Notes: generated from the sequence alone by a model not told the origin. A DNA stretch of 37,422 nucleotides from JACVRW01 sp034664005 (GCA_034664005.1 JAXDIL010000113.1:1-37422); one strand, 5' to 3'; shown: positions 1 through 8,750, counted from the first letter of the stretch. Translations and numbers: made by a program.

Positions 1-44
1 GGTGATGGACGAGCACCTCGAAGCCGTGGCCCGCCGCTATCGAC

Positions 45-368
45 GTGTTCAGCGCGATCAACGCCAGGCGCGCCTCGGTCGGCCTGGCGATCGTGGTCGC
101 CTACCTGATCCTGTCGATCAACACGTATCTCGAGACGCAGGCGTTCGGGGTATTCACGCTCGGCTACGGCCGGCTCGGGCCGACCGAGGCGCGCCTGGCG
201 TTGATCGCGCTGAACACGTCGATAGCGGCGGGCCTCGGCTTCGAGGTGCTCGGCCTGAGCGTGCTCGACGCGATCGGCCTCACCATCGCGGCCGCGATGA
301 TCGCGGCACTGATAGCCCGCGCCGCCGGCAACCTGCGCCGCCTCTCGGAGCTCGAACCGGCGGCCTAA
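45..368 (+). CDS. CDP-alcohol phosphatidyltransferase-like protein, C-terminal fragment
   Basis: A hydrophobic 107-residue product with about three membrane segments. The stretch TYLETQAFGVF followed by GRLGPTEARL resembles the last part of the CDP-alcohol phosphatidyltransferase fold, where a conserved GPTE/GPTEIR motif precedes the final helices. These enzymes normally exceed 180 residues and carry a DGx2ARx8Gx3Dx3D active site, which is absent here, so only the C-terminal third is present. The frame is open from base 6; a TGA lies in frame at 3-5, and bases 1-20 are an exact inverted copy of 598-617, so the upstream part is either lost or misassembled. The GTG at 45 is only a nominal start with no ribosome binding site. 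Family assignment is by motif memory, moderately secure. Confidence 0.5.
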   Translation: MFSAINARRASVGLAIVVAYLILSINTYLETQAFGVFTLGYGRLGPTEARLALIALNTSIAAGLGFEVLGLSVLDAIGLTIAAAMIAALIARAAGNLRRLSELEPAA

Positions 369-384
369 TCCGCGCGATTTTCGC

Positions 385-433
385 CAACGATCCTGCTTAG
401 ACGTCCTATACGGACCCCTAGGCAGGATTGTCG
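385..433. repeat. 49-bp interrupted palindrome, copy 1 (candidate bidirectional terminator or repeat)
   Basis: Arms 385-406 and 412-433 (22 nt each, 17 complementary positions) flank a 5-nt centre, TATAC. The right arm differs by one base from the right arm of a second copy at 20870-20891. The element begins 17 nt after the stop of the plus-strand gene and lies 54 nt beyond the stop of the minus-strand regulator, so it is in a convergent gap. There is no U-tract. The rest of the gap (434-487) is GC-rich and holds nothing else I can name. Confidence 0.7.
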
Positions 434-487
434 GGGCGGGGCGGCCGAAATCGCCACCCTTAGTGCCGCCGTTGGCCGGACCCGCAG

Positions 488-1348
488 CTACCCCGCGCGC
501 AGCGCGCGCGAGCGCTCGGCCACGGGCTGTAGGAAGTCGGGCAGGGGGCGGACCAGCCCGCGGCCGGTCTCCCGCTCCCAGATCTGCTCGAGCTGGGCGA
601 GGTGCTCGTCCATCACCTCGTCGATCAGCGGGAAGTCGGCGGCGCGAATGGCGGCGAGCGTGCGCTCGTGGATCGAGATGACCCAGTCGGGCACGAGCGG
701 CGCGTGCACCGCCATGTCGCGCGCGATCTCGAGTCGTCGCAGCACGCTGCGCATCAGCTGCACCACGGTCGAGTTGCGCGTGGCGCGCGCCATCGCGAGG
801 TGGAACTTCAGGTCGAGCTGCAGGAACAGGTCCTCGTTCTCGAGGAAGTCGGCGGCCGCGGCGAGCGTGCGCTTGCGCTCGATCAGGGCGGCCATAACGG
901 CGAAGTCCTCCTCGCTCGCGTGCACCGCCGCGAGCTGGGCCACGCGCGGCTCCAGCAGGCGGCGCGCCTCGAGCACGCCCGCCACCTCGCTCACGCGGAT
1001 GGCCTGGCGGCTGCGGAGCAGGTCGCGCGGCACGAGCTCGGACAGCACGAAGATCCCGCCGGACTGGCCACGGCGCACCTCCAGCACGCCGGCCTCCACC
1101 AGCGTCTTCACGGCCTCACGCAGCGTCGGGCGGCTGATCCGCATGAGCGAGGCAAGCTCGCGCTCGGACGGCAGGCGGTCGCCCACGTGCAGGTCGCCGG
1201 ACTTGATCCGCTCGGCGATCTGCTCGACGGCCTCCTCGAAGGTACGGCGCGATGAGACGGGCTCGAACGAGCTCTCCAAACCGGCCTGAGGATAGCTCGC
1301 GGCGCTGCCGGCGGCGGCCGGCGCGCCCGCGCCGCTAGCGGTTGGCAC
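488..1348 (-). CDS. FadR/GntR-family transcriptional regulator (FCD domain)
   Basis: A 286-residue DNA-binding regulator. An Ala/Gly-rich tail (about 1-30) precedes a winged helix-turn-helix (about 36-100) with the family pattern LPSERELA followed by SRPTLREAV. An all-helical FCD effector domain follows (about 118-255), including the metal/ligand residues D and H of LDLKFHLAMA and the late His of MDEHL. The GTG start overlaps the last 14 bases of the upstream dehydrogenase gene, so the two are co-transcribed and probably translationally coupled. A TTG at 1279 is an alternative start that would remove the low-complexity tail. FCD regulators usually sense small organic acids. Next to a leucine-type dehydrogenase and a 2-oxoacid oxidoreductase, a 2-oxo acid or amino-acid catabolite is a plausible ligand; this is inference. 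Confidence 0.9.
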   Translation of the reverse strand: MPTASGAGAPAAAGSAASYPQAGLESSFEPVSSRRTFEEAVEQIAERIKSGDLHVGDRLPSERELASLMRISRPTLREAVKTLVEAGVLEVRRGQSGGIFVLSELVPRDLLRSRQAIRVSEVAGVLEARRLLEPRVAQLAAVHASEEDFAVMAALIERKRTLAAAADFLENEDLFLQLDLKFHLAMARATRNSTVVQLMRSVLRRLEIARDMAVHAPLVPDWVISIHERTLAAIRAADFPLIDEVMDEHLAQLEQIWERETGRGLVRPLPDFLQPVAERSRALRAG

Positions 1349-2414
1349 GCGCGGCCTCGACCCGCTCGAGGGCCTGCCGCTCGGCGACCTCGATCGGCGG
1401 CGTGCCCTCGGCCTCGGCGGTCTCGAGCGCGAGGTCGAGGCGCTGCATGGCGCCCGCGATCAGCGCGGCTTCGGTCTTCGCCTGCTCGCGGTACCACTCC
1501 ATCGCCACGTGGATGAGGCCGCCGCAGTTGGCGAGGAAGTCGGGTACGTAGAGGATCTCCCGCTCCATCAGGACGCGCGCCACGCCACGGTCCGTCAGCG
1601 GGTTGTTCGCCGCGCCCACCACCACGCGGCAGTCGATCGAGCGCGCCAGCGCGTCGTCGATCTGCCCGCCCGCGGCGCAGGGCGCCAGCACGTCGAGCTC
1701 GCTCGCGAGGATCGCCTCCGCGGAGGGCGCGATCCGTACACCGTGCTGCTCCGCGGCGCGCGCGGCGCTGTCCGGGTTCAGGTCGCAGCCGATCACCTCG
1801 GCGCCCGCGCCGGCGAGCTTCGCGGCGAGCTGCGAGCCGACCTTGCCGAGCCCGATCACCCCGACACGGCGCTCGCTCAGGTCGCCGGAGCCGGTGGCCG
1901 CGGTGAGCCCGCGCCTCGTGGCCTGGAAGACGGTCTCGGCGGTAACGGGGGAGGGGTCGCCCCCGCCGCCGTTCGTCACCGAGCGGCCAACCACGTAGCG
2001 CGTGAACTGCGCCATCCGGTCCATGTCGGCGGTGGTGGTGCCGATGTCCTCGGCCGTGATGTACGCGCCGTCCAGGCCGTCGATCACGCGCGCCGCGCCC
2101 TCGAGCCGAGCGCTTCGCATCTGGGCGTTGCCGTCGTCGATCATCACGGCCTTGCCCCCGCCGAGGTCGAGACCGGCCGCCGACGCCTTGAGCGTCATCG
2201 TGCGCGCCAGGGCCATCACGTCGTCGAGCGCCTCGCGCAGGCCGCCCGGATAGCGCTTCAGCCGCATCCCGCCGAGCGCGGGTCCGAGCACGGTCGAGTG
2301 CACGGCCACGACGAAGCGCAGCCCAGTCTCCCGGTCCTGACGGATCACGACCTGCTCGTGGTCGTCGTCAGTGGGGATGCTGAGGATCGGCTCGTGGCGG
2401 GTCGCAATGGTCAT
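1335..2414 (-). CDS. Leucine/valine/phenylalanine-type amino-acid dehydrogenase
   Basis: A 359-residue NAD-dependent dehydrogenase of the Glu/Leu/Phe/Val family, which reversibly deaminates an amino acid to its 2-oxo acid. Visible landmarks: substrate-binding Lys in TMTLKASAA (K76), catalytic Lys in GGGKAV (K88), the conserved Asp of AEDIGTTT (D123), and a Rossmann GLGKVG at 188-193. Length fits leucine dehydrogenase (about 340-370) rather than glutamate dehydrogenase (about 415+). ATG start. It is the first gene of an operon with the FadR-type regulator and is divergent from the fused indolepyruvate oxidoreductase, which could consume its product. Exact substrate (Leu, Val or Phe) cannot be settled by eye. 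Confidence 0.9.
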   Translation of the reverse strand: MTIATRHEPILSIPTDDDHEQVVIRQDRETGLRFVVAVHSTVLGPALGGMRLKRYPGGLREALDDVMALARTMTLKASAAGLDLGGGKAVMIDDGNAQMRSARLEGAARVIDGLDGAYITAEDIGTTTADMDRMAQFTRYVVGRSVTNGGGGDPSPVTAETVFQATRRGLTAATGSGDLSERRVGVIGLGKVGSQLAAKLAGAGAEVIGCDLNPDSAARAAEQHGVRIAPSAEAILASELDVLAPCAAGGQIDDALARSIDCRVVVGAANNPLTDRGVARVLMEREILYVPDFLANCGGLIHVAMEWYREQAKTEAALIAGAMQRLDLALETAEAEGTPPIEVAERQALERVEAARANR

Positions 2415-2427
2415 GATCCTTGACCTT

Positions 2428-2451
2428 ATACCCCGTTATCCGGCGGAACAC
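2428..2451 (-). promoter_or_regulatory. SigB/SigF-like promoter for the dehydrogenase operon
   Basis: Reading on the minus strand, GTGT (2451-2448), 14 nt, then GGGTAT (2433-2428), followed 13 nt later by the ATG at 2414. The TATAAG overlapping the second box could also be read as an ordinary -10. The spacing and GGGTAT box match the pattern seen upstream of several other genes in this window. Confidence 0.45.
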
Positions 2452-2464
2452 CCGGTTGCGGAAT

Positions 2465-2493
2465 TCGATTCCATCTGCCACCAATGGTAAGGT
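2465..2493 (+). promoter_or_regulatory. Candidate promoter and operator of the indolepyruvate oxidoreductase gene
   Basis: TTCGAT (2465-2470) and TAAGGT (2488-2493) are separated by 17 nt and precede the ATG at 2534. An odd palindrome ACCA-A-TGGT (2480-2488) abuts the -10-like box. GntR/FadR regulators often bind TGGT/ACCA half-sites, so this is a possible operator for the neighbouring regulator. Weak by sequence alone. Confidence 0.3.
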
Positions 2494-2533
2494 ACGTTTC
2501 CCAATCGCGGGCGGAGGGAAGAGGACTGCTGGG

Positions 2534-5500
2534 ATGTCGATCGCCGTACGCAAGCGGGCTGTAGCAGGAGAGAGGGCCCCGGAGGGGCCGCGGATCCGAC
2601 GTCGGAACCAGCTCCGCGACGTCTCGCTGGACGACAAGTACGTCCTCGAGGACGGCCGCATCCTGCTCACCGGCCTTCAGGGGCTCGTGCGGCTCCCGCT
2701 CGACCAGCACCGCGCGGACCGCCGGCTCGGCCTCCACACCGGCACGATGATCTCGGGCTACCAGGGCTCCCCGCTCGGTGGCCTCGACCAGGAGCTGGCG
2801 CGCAACCGCGAGCTCGTCGAGCAGCACCACGTCCACCACGTGCCCGGCCTCAACGAGGAGCTTGGCGCCACCTCGGCCTGGGGGAGCCAGCTCGCCGGGC
2901 AGCTCCCCGGCTCGAAGTACGACGGCGTGCTGGCCATGTGGTACGGCAAGGCCCCGGGCCTCGACCGCGCCGCCGACTCGCTTCGCCACGGCAACTTCGT
3001 CGGCGTCTCGCGCACCGGCGGGGCGCTGGCGGTTGTCGGCGACGACCCGGGCTGCAAGTCCTCGACGATCCCGAGCGCCTCCGAGGCGCTCTTCGCGAGC
3101 CTCCAGATGCCGGTCTTCTATCCCGGCAGCCCGCAGGAGGTGATCGACCTCGGCCTGCACGCGCTCGCGAGCTCGCGCGCGTCCGGCCTCTGGAACGGCT
3201 TCAAGATCGTCACGAGCGTCGCCGACGCGCTCGGCACCGCCGCCGTGTCGCCCACCCGCGTGATGCCGGTCATGCCGACCGTGGAGTGGAAGGGGAAGCC
3301 CTACGAGCACGTGCCGAACGCCAACCTGCTCGCCCCCGCGTCGCTCGACATGGAGAGCACGCTGTTCGGCCCGCGCATGGACCTGGCGCTCGCGTACGCG
3401 CGCGAGAACGGGGTGAACCGCATCGAGGGCGCGCGCGACGGCTGGCTCGGAATCGTCGTGGGCGGCAAGACCTACTACGACCTGATGCACGCGCTGCGCG
3501 GCTTCGGCCTCGACGGCGCCGCCGGCCTCGAGCGCGCCGGCATCCGCATCCTCAAGCTGGGGATGATCTGGCCGGTCGAGCCCGAGCTCGCGCGCGAGTT
3601 CGCGCACGGGCTCGACGAGCTGCTCGTGGCCGAGGAGAAGAGCCCGTTCCTCGAGACGCTGCTCAAGGACGCGCTCTACGGGACCGCCACCGCGCCGCGC
3701 GTCCTCGGCAAGCGCGACGAGCACGGTGCGCCGCTCCTGCCGCGCGAGCTCGACCTCGACGCCGACCTGATCGCCCGCGCCGTCGCCGCCCGCCTCGGCG
3801 CGCGCGGCGTCCGGATCGACTCGGTCGAGGCGCGCCTCCGCAAGCTCGCCGAGATCCACGGCCGCCCGGCCGAGCTGCCGATGGCGCAGCGCACCCCGTT
3901 CTTCTGCTCGGGCTGCCCGCACAACAGCTCCGTGAAGGCGCCCGAGGGCACGCTCGTGGGCGCCGGCATCGGCTGCCACACGATGGTCCTGCTGAACCCG
4001 GAGGGGAAGGGCGAGATCACGGGCATCACGCAGATGGGCGGCGAGGGAGCGCAGTGGATCGGGATGGCGCCGTTCACGGACGACACCCACCTCGTGCAGA
4101 ACCTCGGCGACGGCACCTTCCACCACTCCGGCTCGCTCGCGATCCGCGCTGCCGTCGCGGCGGGGGTGAACATCACCTACAAGCTGCTCTACAACGAGCA
4201 CGTCGCGATGACGGGCGGCCAGGCGATCGAGGGCCAGCTGAGCGTGCCGGACCTCACGCGCTGGCTCGAGCTCGAGGGCGTGCGCCGGATCATCGTGACC
4301 GCCGAGGACACGAGCCGCTACCGCGGCGTCGAGCTCGCAGCGATCGCGGACCTGCGCGACCGCGGCCAGCTGCTGCCCGCGCAGCAGGAGCTCGCAGGCG
4401 TCGAGGGCGTCACGGTCCTGATCCACGACCAGGAGTGCGCGGCCGAGCTGCGCCGCCAGCGCAAGCGCGGCAAGGCTGCCGAGCCGGCCCAGCGGGTCTG
4501 GATCAACGAGCGGGTATGCGAGGGCTGCGGCGACTGCGGTCAGAAGTCGAACTGCCTGTCCGTGGCGCCGGTGGAGACGGAGTTCGGCCGCAAGACGCAG
4601 ATCCACCAGGCCTCCTGCAACAAGGACTTCTCCTGCCTCGAGGGCGACTGCCCCTCGTTCCTCACCGTCGTCCCGGGCAAGAAGGCGAAGCACACGACGC
4701 CGCCGCTCGACGTGGAGCTGCCCGAGCCGCGCCGGCTCGTGGGCGACGCCGACTTCGGCGTACGCATGATGGGCATCGGCGGCACCGGCGTCGTGACCGT
4801 CAACCAGGTGCTCGGCATGGCCGCGCTGCTCGACGGCCTGTACGTGTCGGGGCTCGACCAGACCGGGCTGTCGCAGAAGGGCGGCCCGGTCATCTCCGAC
4901 CTCCGCATCACGCGCGAGCCGCTCGCGGCCGCGAGCAGGGCGCCCGCGGGCAGCATCGACCTGTACCTCGGCTTCGACCTGCTCGGCGCCGCGAGCGCCA
5001 AGAACCTGCTCACGGCCGACCGCGAGCGCACCGTCGCGGTGGTGTCGACGAGTGCCGTGCCGACCGGGCGCATGGTCATCGACGTGAACGAGCGCTTCCC
5101 CGAGCTGGCCGCTCAGCTCGAGAAGATCGACGCCGCCACCCGCAGCGAGCACAACCTCTACCTCGACGCGCAGCGCCTCTCCGAGCGGCTGTTCGGCGAC
5201 CACATGATGACCAACACGCTCGCCCTCGGCGCGGCGTACCAGCGCGGCCTGCTGCCGGTCTCATGGCAGGCGCTCGAGCGGGCCATCGAGTTGAACGGCG
5301 CGGCCGTGGAGAAGAACCTGGCGGCGCTGCGCTGGGGCCGCGCGGTGGTGGCGGCGCCCGACGCGGTCGAGACGGCCACGCGCGCCCCCGAGACGGTGGA
5401 GCGCGTGCACGAGCCGTCGGACCTCGAGCAGTACCTCGTCACGCTTGCGGTGAACGGCGACCGCGGCGAGCTGCGCCGGCTGGCCGAGCTGCGCGTGCCC

Positions 5501-6118
5501 GAGCTGGTGGCCTACCAGGACGCCGACTGGGCGCGGCGCTGGGCCGAGCTCGTGCGGCGGGTGCACGTGGCTGAGCAGGAGCGCGCGCCGGGCCACTCCG
5601 AGGTCACCGAGACCGTGGCGAGCCAGCTCTTCAAGCTGATGGCCTACAAGGACGAGTACGAGGTGGCCCGCCTCCACCTCGACGCCGTGGAGCGCGCGAA
5701 GCTGGACGCCGAGTTCGGCGACGACGCCAAGGTCTACTTCATGCTGCACCCGCCGCTCCTGCGCGCGCTGGGCCTGAAGCGCAAGCTGAAGCTCGGCTCC
5801 TGGTTCGTGCCGGCCTTCCGGCTGCTCTACCGGATGCGCCGCCTGCGCGGCACCTGGGCCGACCCGTTCGGCCGCGCGAAGGTGCGCCGCGTGGAGCGCG
5901 AGCTGATCGACGAGTACGAGCAGCTGGTCGCCGAGGCGCTGGCGCTGCTCACGCCCGACAACCACGCGGACGTCGTGGCGCTCCTGGACCTGCCCGACCT
6001 CGTGCGCGGCTACGAGGACATCAAGCTCCGCAACGTGACGCTCTACCGAAAGCGCACCGAGGCGGGCCTGAAGCGCCTACGCCGCTATCCGCCCGGGATC
6101 CGTATCAGCAGGAGCTGA
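2534..6118 (+). CDS. Fused indolepyruvate:ferredoxin oxidoreductase (IorA-IorB type)
   Basis: A 1194-residue fusion that oxidatively decarboxylates aryl-pyruvates or other 2-oxo acids to acyl-CoA, passing electrons to ferredoxin. Order: pyrimidine-binding domain at the N-terminus (GYQGSPLGG, near residue 75), thiamine-diphosphate domain beginning near FFCSGCPHNS (about 455) and GAGIGCHTM (about 478), a cysteine-rich region (CEGCGDCGQKSNC through SCLEGDC, about 661-712) for an iron-sulphur cluster, a gamma/beta-type domain starting at MGIGGTGVV (about 745) with QTGLSQKGG, and a C-terminal DUF6537-like region (about 965-1190). I chose the ATG at 2534 because GGAGGG and GAGG lie just upstream and the 38 residues before it are low-complexity. 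The 3' end overlaps the convergent PhoX-like gene by 34 bp. Divergent from an amino-acid dehydrogenase, suggesting amino-acid catabolism. Confidence 0.92.
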   Translation: MSIAVRKRAVAGERAPEGPRIRRRNQLRDVSLDDKYVLEDGRILLTGLQGLVRLPLDQHRADRRLGLHTGTMISGYQGSPLGGLDQELARNRELVEQHHVHHVPGLNEELGATSAWGSQLAGQLPGSKYDGVLAMWYGKAPGLDRAADSLRHGNFVGVSRTGGALAVVGDDPGCKSSTIPSASEALFASLQMPVFYPGSPQEVIDLGLHALASSRASGLWNGFKIVTSVADALGTAAVSPTRVMPVMPTVEWKGKPYEHVPNANLLAPASLDMESTLFGPRMDLALAYARENGVNRIEGARDGWLGIVVGGKTYYDLMHALRGFGLDGAAGLERAGIRILKLGMIWPVEPELAREFAHGLDELLVAEEKSPFLETLLKDALYGTATAPRVLGKRDEHGAPLLPRELDLDADLIARAVAARLGARGVRIDSVEARLRKLAEIHGRPAELPMAQRTPFFCSGCPHNSSVKAPEGTLVGAGIGCHTMVLLNPEGKGEITGITQMGGEGAQWIGMAPFTDDTHLVQNLGDGTFHHSGSLAIRAAVAAGVNITYKLLYNEHVAMTGGQAIEGQLSVPDLTRWLELEGVRRIIVTAEDTSRYRGVELAAIADLRDRGQLLPAQQELAGVEGVTVLIHDQECAAELRRQRKRGKAAEPAQRVWINERVCEGCGDCGQKSNCLSVAPVETEFGRKTQIHQASCNKDFSCLEGDCPSFLTVVPGKKAKHTTPPLDVELPEPRRLVGDADFGVRMMGIGGTGVVTVNQVLGMAALLDGLYVSGLDQTGLSQKGGPVISDLRITREPLAAASRAPAGSIDLYLGFDLLGAASAKNLLTADRERTVAVVSTSAVPTGRMVIDVNERFPELAAQLEKIDAATRSEHNLYLDAQRLSERLFGDHMMTNTLALGAAYQRGLLPVSWQALERAIELNGAAVEKNLAALRWGRAVVAAPDAVETATRAPETVERVHEPSDLEQYLVTLAVNGDRGELRRLAELRVPELVAYQDADWARRWAELVRRVHVAEQERAPGHSEVTETVASQLFKLMAYKDEYEVARLHLDAVERAKLDAEFGDDAKVYFMLHPPLLRALGLKRKLKLGSWFVPAFRLLYRMRRLRGTWADPFGRAKVRRVERELIDEYEQLVAEALALLTPDNHADVVALLDLPDLVRGYEDIKLRNVTLYRKRTEAGLKRLRRYPPGIRISRS

Positions 6119-7830
6119 CCGCCCTCGCGCTTGTAGGTGAAGTCGGGCTGGCCGTTGCCGTTGTTGTCCTCGCCCGGCGCCCGTTCGATCCAGAGCGTGT
6201 GCGCCTGCACGTTGATCAGGAAAGCGCCCGCGCCGAACGCCTTCGAGGCGTCGACGATGCCGCTCGACTCCCAGGCGCCCTGGGCGGCGGGTGGCCTCGC
6301 GTCGACGTCCGTCGGCCCGCCGTCCGCCGACTGGTCCACCCGCGCCGCGACCTCGGCGCCCGCGGGGTTGGCGATCGGCACGTACCAGAGCCTCGCCGTG
6401 GTGGCGCTCGGGTCGGTCGAGCCCACGGGGTACTGCTGGCTCGACCCGGGGTCCTCCGTCAGCAGGATGCCGTTGCGCGTCGTCTCGATGTTGTCCGGCT
6501 GGTGGACCTCGGTGGGGGTCTTGACGGGACTGTCGTCGCCCTCGACGAACACCGTGAGCGACGTGACCTTCGTGGGGTCGCGCCGGTCGAGCACCATCTT
6601 CCAGACTCTGCTGTTGGTCGACCTGAACTTCGTGTCCAGGCCCTGAGACGCGGTCCGGCCCCTGCCTGAGTCGACGATGTACACGACGTTGCTCATGCCG
6701 GGCCGCTTGTCGTAGGCGATGTCCTCGACCCGCACGAACTGGAACACGTCGTTCAGGTCGCTCCAGTGCTGGAGCAGCCACTGGGGACCGTCGATTCCGG
6801 TCGGAGTCGTGGAGCGCAGGTCCGTCTGCCAGCTTCCGTTGTTCGGAGGCGGCGGGTAGCCCACGTCGGCGGACCTGAGCTCCGAGCCATCCGGCTTGCG
6901 GCCGGTGGCGATGTGCCTCGGCACCTTGATGAAGTGGCCCTGGACGGAGGTGCCCGAGCCGGGTGCCACGTCGTAGTAGTTCTTCACGCCGGGCGTGTCC
7001 GAGACGAACGCCCAGAGGTTGCCCTTGTCGGCCAGCAGGCGCTCCGTGTTGCGCGCCGTGTAGGAGTAGAGCTGGGACTGCGCCGGCACCACGGGCGTGT
7101 CCGCCATTCCGGTGAGGGGGCCGCTCGTGAACGTGTCGTCGCCGGAGAGGACGACAGGCTTCCCGAAGCCGGGGATCGCCACCGCGTTCTCGTGGTTGTG
7201 CCGACCCATGCCGTAGATCGGCCGGTGCGTCCTCTTCCTGACGTCCAGAGCGACCACGGCGCCGACCTCGCGCTCGGCCGGGTCACCCATCGGAGGAGGC
7301 CAGGAGTTCTCCTGCCGGAAGACGTAGTCGGGCGACTCCTCGTTCGTGAAGAGGATGCCGCGGTCGAACCCCTCCTTGGTCGACGCCAGGTAGTTGGAGC
7401 AGAAGCGCTGGTAGCCGGCGCTGCTCGGGATGGCCAACGAGCCTCCCAGCAGGCCGCGCGAGCGCCGGTTGATCACCAGCCGGCTCACCTGGGCGTTGTC
7501 GAAGTCGTTCTCGCTGTTCGCCGCGGTGGGCGAGGCCGTGACGTATGGAAACGGGACCTTGCTGGTCTCGTGGTTCACGTACAGCTCCGTCCTTCCGTGG
7601 CGCTTGTTGCGCACGGAGATGCCGTCGGGGATGGCCTCGAAGCCGAACCCGCCCCGAAGCACGTCGCCGACGGTCAGGAGTGGCCTGACCGCCACGCCCG
7701 CCTTCACCGCGCTCAGCATGGCCGGCTGCTTCGTCCTGAAGCCGTACCTGTTCGCGGCGAACGCGGGAGGGCTGAGGGCCGCCAGAGCCGCAACAACGGC
7801 GGTGCAGGCCAGGATCGTGCGTCCCCCCAT
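6085..7830 (-). CDS. Secreted PhoX/DUF839-like protein (putative alkaline phosphatase or phosphodiesterase)
   Basis: A 581-residue exported protein. Residues 1-25 form a Sec-type signal peptide ending AFA before ANRYG. Features fitting the PhoX/DUF839 beta-propeller family are YVNHET (84-89), a second His/Glu site NHENAVAIP (212-220) with GDD (230-232), VEDIAYD (368-374) followed by VVYIVDSGRG, and a late PDNIETT-type motif. In characterised PhoX proteins such acidic residues hold Fe/Ca in a phosphatase active site; whether this divergent member is catalytic is not shown. ATG preceded by GGGAGG four nt upstream. Its last codons overlap those of the convergent oxidoreductase by 34 bp. Alternative: a phytase-like or esterase-like propeller. 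Confidence 0.75.
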   Translation of the reverse strand: MGGRTILACTAVVAALAALSPPAFAANRYGFRTKQPAMLSAVKAGVAVRPLLTVGDVLRGGFGFEAIPDGISVRNKRHGRTELYVNHETSKVPFPYVTASPTAANSENDFDNAQVSRLVINRRSRGLLGGSLAIPSSAGYQRFCSNYLASTKEGFDRGILFTNEESPDYVFRQENSWPPPMGDPAEREVGAVVALDVRKRTHRPIYGMGRHNHENAVAIPGFGKPVVLSGDDTFTSGPLTGMADTPVVPAQSQLYSYTARNTERLLADKGNLWAFVSDTPGVKNYYDVAPGSGTSVQGHFIKVPRHIATGRKPDGSELRSADVGYPPPPNNGSWQTDLRSTTPTGIDGPQWLLQHWSDLNDVFQFVRVEDIAYDKRPGMSNVVYIVDSGRGRTASQGLDTKFRSTNSRVWKMVLDRRDPTKVTSLTVFVEGDDSPVKTPTEVHQPDNIETTRNGILLTEDPGSSQQYPVGSTDPSATTARLWYVPIANPAGAEVAARVDQSADGGPTDVDARPPAAQGAWESSGIVDASKAFGAGAFLINVQAHTLWIERAPGEDNNGNGQPDFTYKREGGQLLLIRIPGG

Positions 7831-7884
7831 GCTGCCCTCCCGGGTCGTGTTCGCGCAGGTCTAACAGATCGGCTCGCGCGTCGC

Positions 7885-7890
7885 TAGCGT
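7885..7890 (+). promoter_or_regulatory. -10-like box for a probably leaderless transcript (aldo/keto reductase operon)
   Basis: TAGCGT ends 7 nt before the ATG at 7898. CTAACA (7861-7866) lies 18 nt upstream and matches four of six bases of the TTGACA consensus. There is no ribosome binding site, so the mRNA probably begins at or near the start codon. Confidence 0.4.
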
Positions 7891-7897
7891 CACCCGG

Positions 7898-8740
7898 ATG
7901 GACACCTTCACCATCGGCGGTGACCTCGAGGTTCACCGCCTCGGCTTCGGCGCCATGCGGATCACGGGAGACGGGATCTGGGGTCCTCCGGACGATCCGG
8001 AGGAGGCCAAGCGCCTGCTGCGGCGCGTCGTGGAGCTCGGCATCGACTTCATCGACACGGCCGACTCGTACGGCCCCGAGGTCTCGGAGAACCTGATCGC
8101 CGAGGCGCTCCATCCGTACCCGGACGGCCTCGTCATCGCCACCAAGGGCGGCCTGCGCCGCACCGGGCCCGGGCAGTGGCCGCGCGACGCCCGGCCGGAG
8201 CGCCTGAAGGAGTGCTGCGAGGGCAGCCTGCGGCGGCTCAAGCTCGACCGGATCGACCTCTACCAGCTCCACTCGCCCGACCCGAAGGTCCCGCTCGAGG
8301 ATTCGATGGGCGCGCTGAAGGAGCTCCAGGACGAGGGCAAGATCAGGCACGTCGGTGTCTCGAACGTCTCGCTGGAGGAGCTCGGTGTGGCGCGCGGCGT
8401 CGTCGAGGTGGTGACCGTCCAGAACCGCTACAACCTCGAGGACCGCGACTCCGAGGACGTGCTGGAGGAGTGCGAGCGCCAGGGCATCGGGTTCATCCCC
8501 TGGTTCCCGCTCGCGACCGGCCGGCTCGCCGAGCCCGGCGGCCCGCTCGACCGCATCGCGCGCGAGCACGACGCCACGCCGGCGCAGATCGCGCTCGCGT
8601 GGCTGCTCGCGCGTTCACGTGTGATGCTGCCGATTCCGGGCACATCTTCAATCAAGCACCTCGAGGAGAACGTCGCCGCGACGCGCATCGAGCTTTCCGA
8701 GGACGAGGTGGCTGAGATTGGAACCGCCTCCCGGGGGTAA
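7898..8740 (+). CDS. Aldo/keto reductase
   Basis: A 280-residue NADPH-dependent oxidoreductase of the AKR superfamily (TIM barrel). The full catalytic tetrad is visible: D53 in DTADSYG, Y58, K83 in ATKGG and H125 in YQLHSPD. The C-terminal cofactor-binding segment (LPIPGTSS) is present. Length is at the short end of the family, typical of bacterial single-domain AKRs acting on aldehydes or ketones. First gene of a four-gene operon followed after 10 nt by a VOC protein. Probably leaderless. Substrate unknown. Confidence 0.92.
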   Translation: MDTFTIGGDLEVHRLGFGAMRITGDGIWGPPDDPEEAKRLLRRVVELGIDFIDTADSYGPEVSENLIAEALHPYPDGLVIATKGGLRRTGPGQWPRDARPERLKECCEGSLRRLKLDRIDLYQLHSPDPKVPLEDSMGALKELQDEGKIRHVGVSNVSLEELGVARGVVEVVTVQNRYNLEDRDSEDVLEECERQGIGFIPWFPLATGRLAEPGGPLDRIAREHDATPAQIALAWLLARSRVMLPIPGTSSIKHLEENVAATRIELSEDEVAEIGTASRG

Positions 8741-8750
8741 TTGCTTCGCC

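Noticed and set aside
2..400. Frame beginning VMDEHLEAVARRY as the end of a second FadR-type regulator
   Set aside because: Similarity covers only the 20 bases shared with 598-617 plus a few residues; the rest is Arg/Asp-rich shadow of the membrane-protein frame.
2426..5203. A 925-codon minus-strand frame and an 878-codon plus-strand frame (2938-5574) over the oxidoreductase
   Set aside because: Both are GC-skewed shadow frames of a clearly conserved gene, rich in Arg, Ala, Val and His repeats with no domain.
8735..8740. GGGTAA 10 nt before the VOC gene as another SigB/F-like promoter
   Set aside because: It coincides with the stop codon of the upstream gene in a tight operon and the -35-like GATT is weak.
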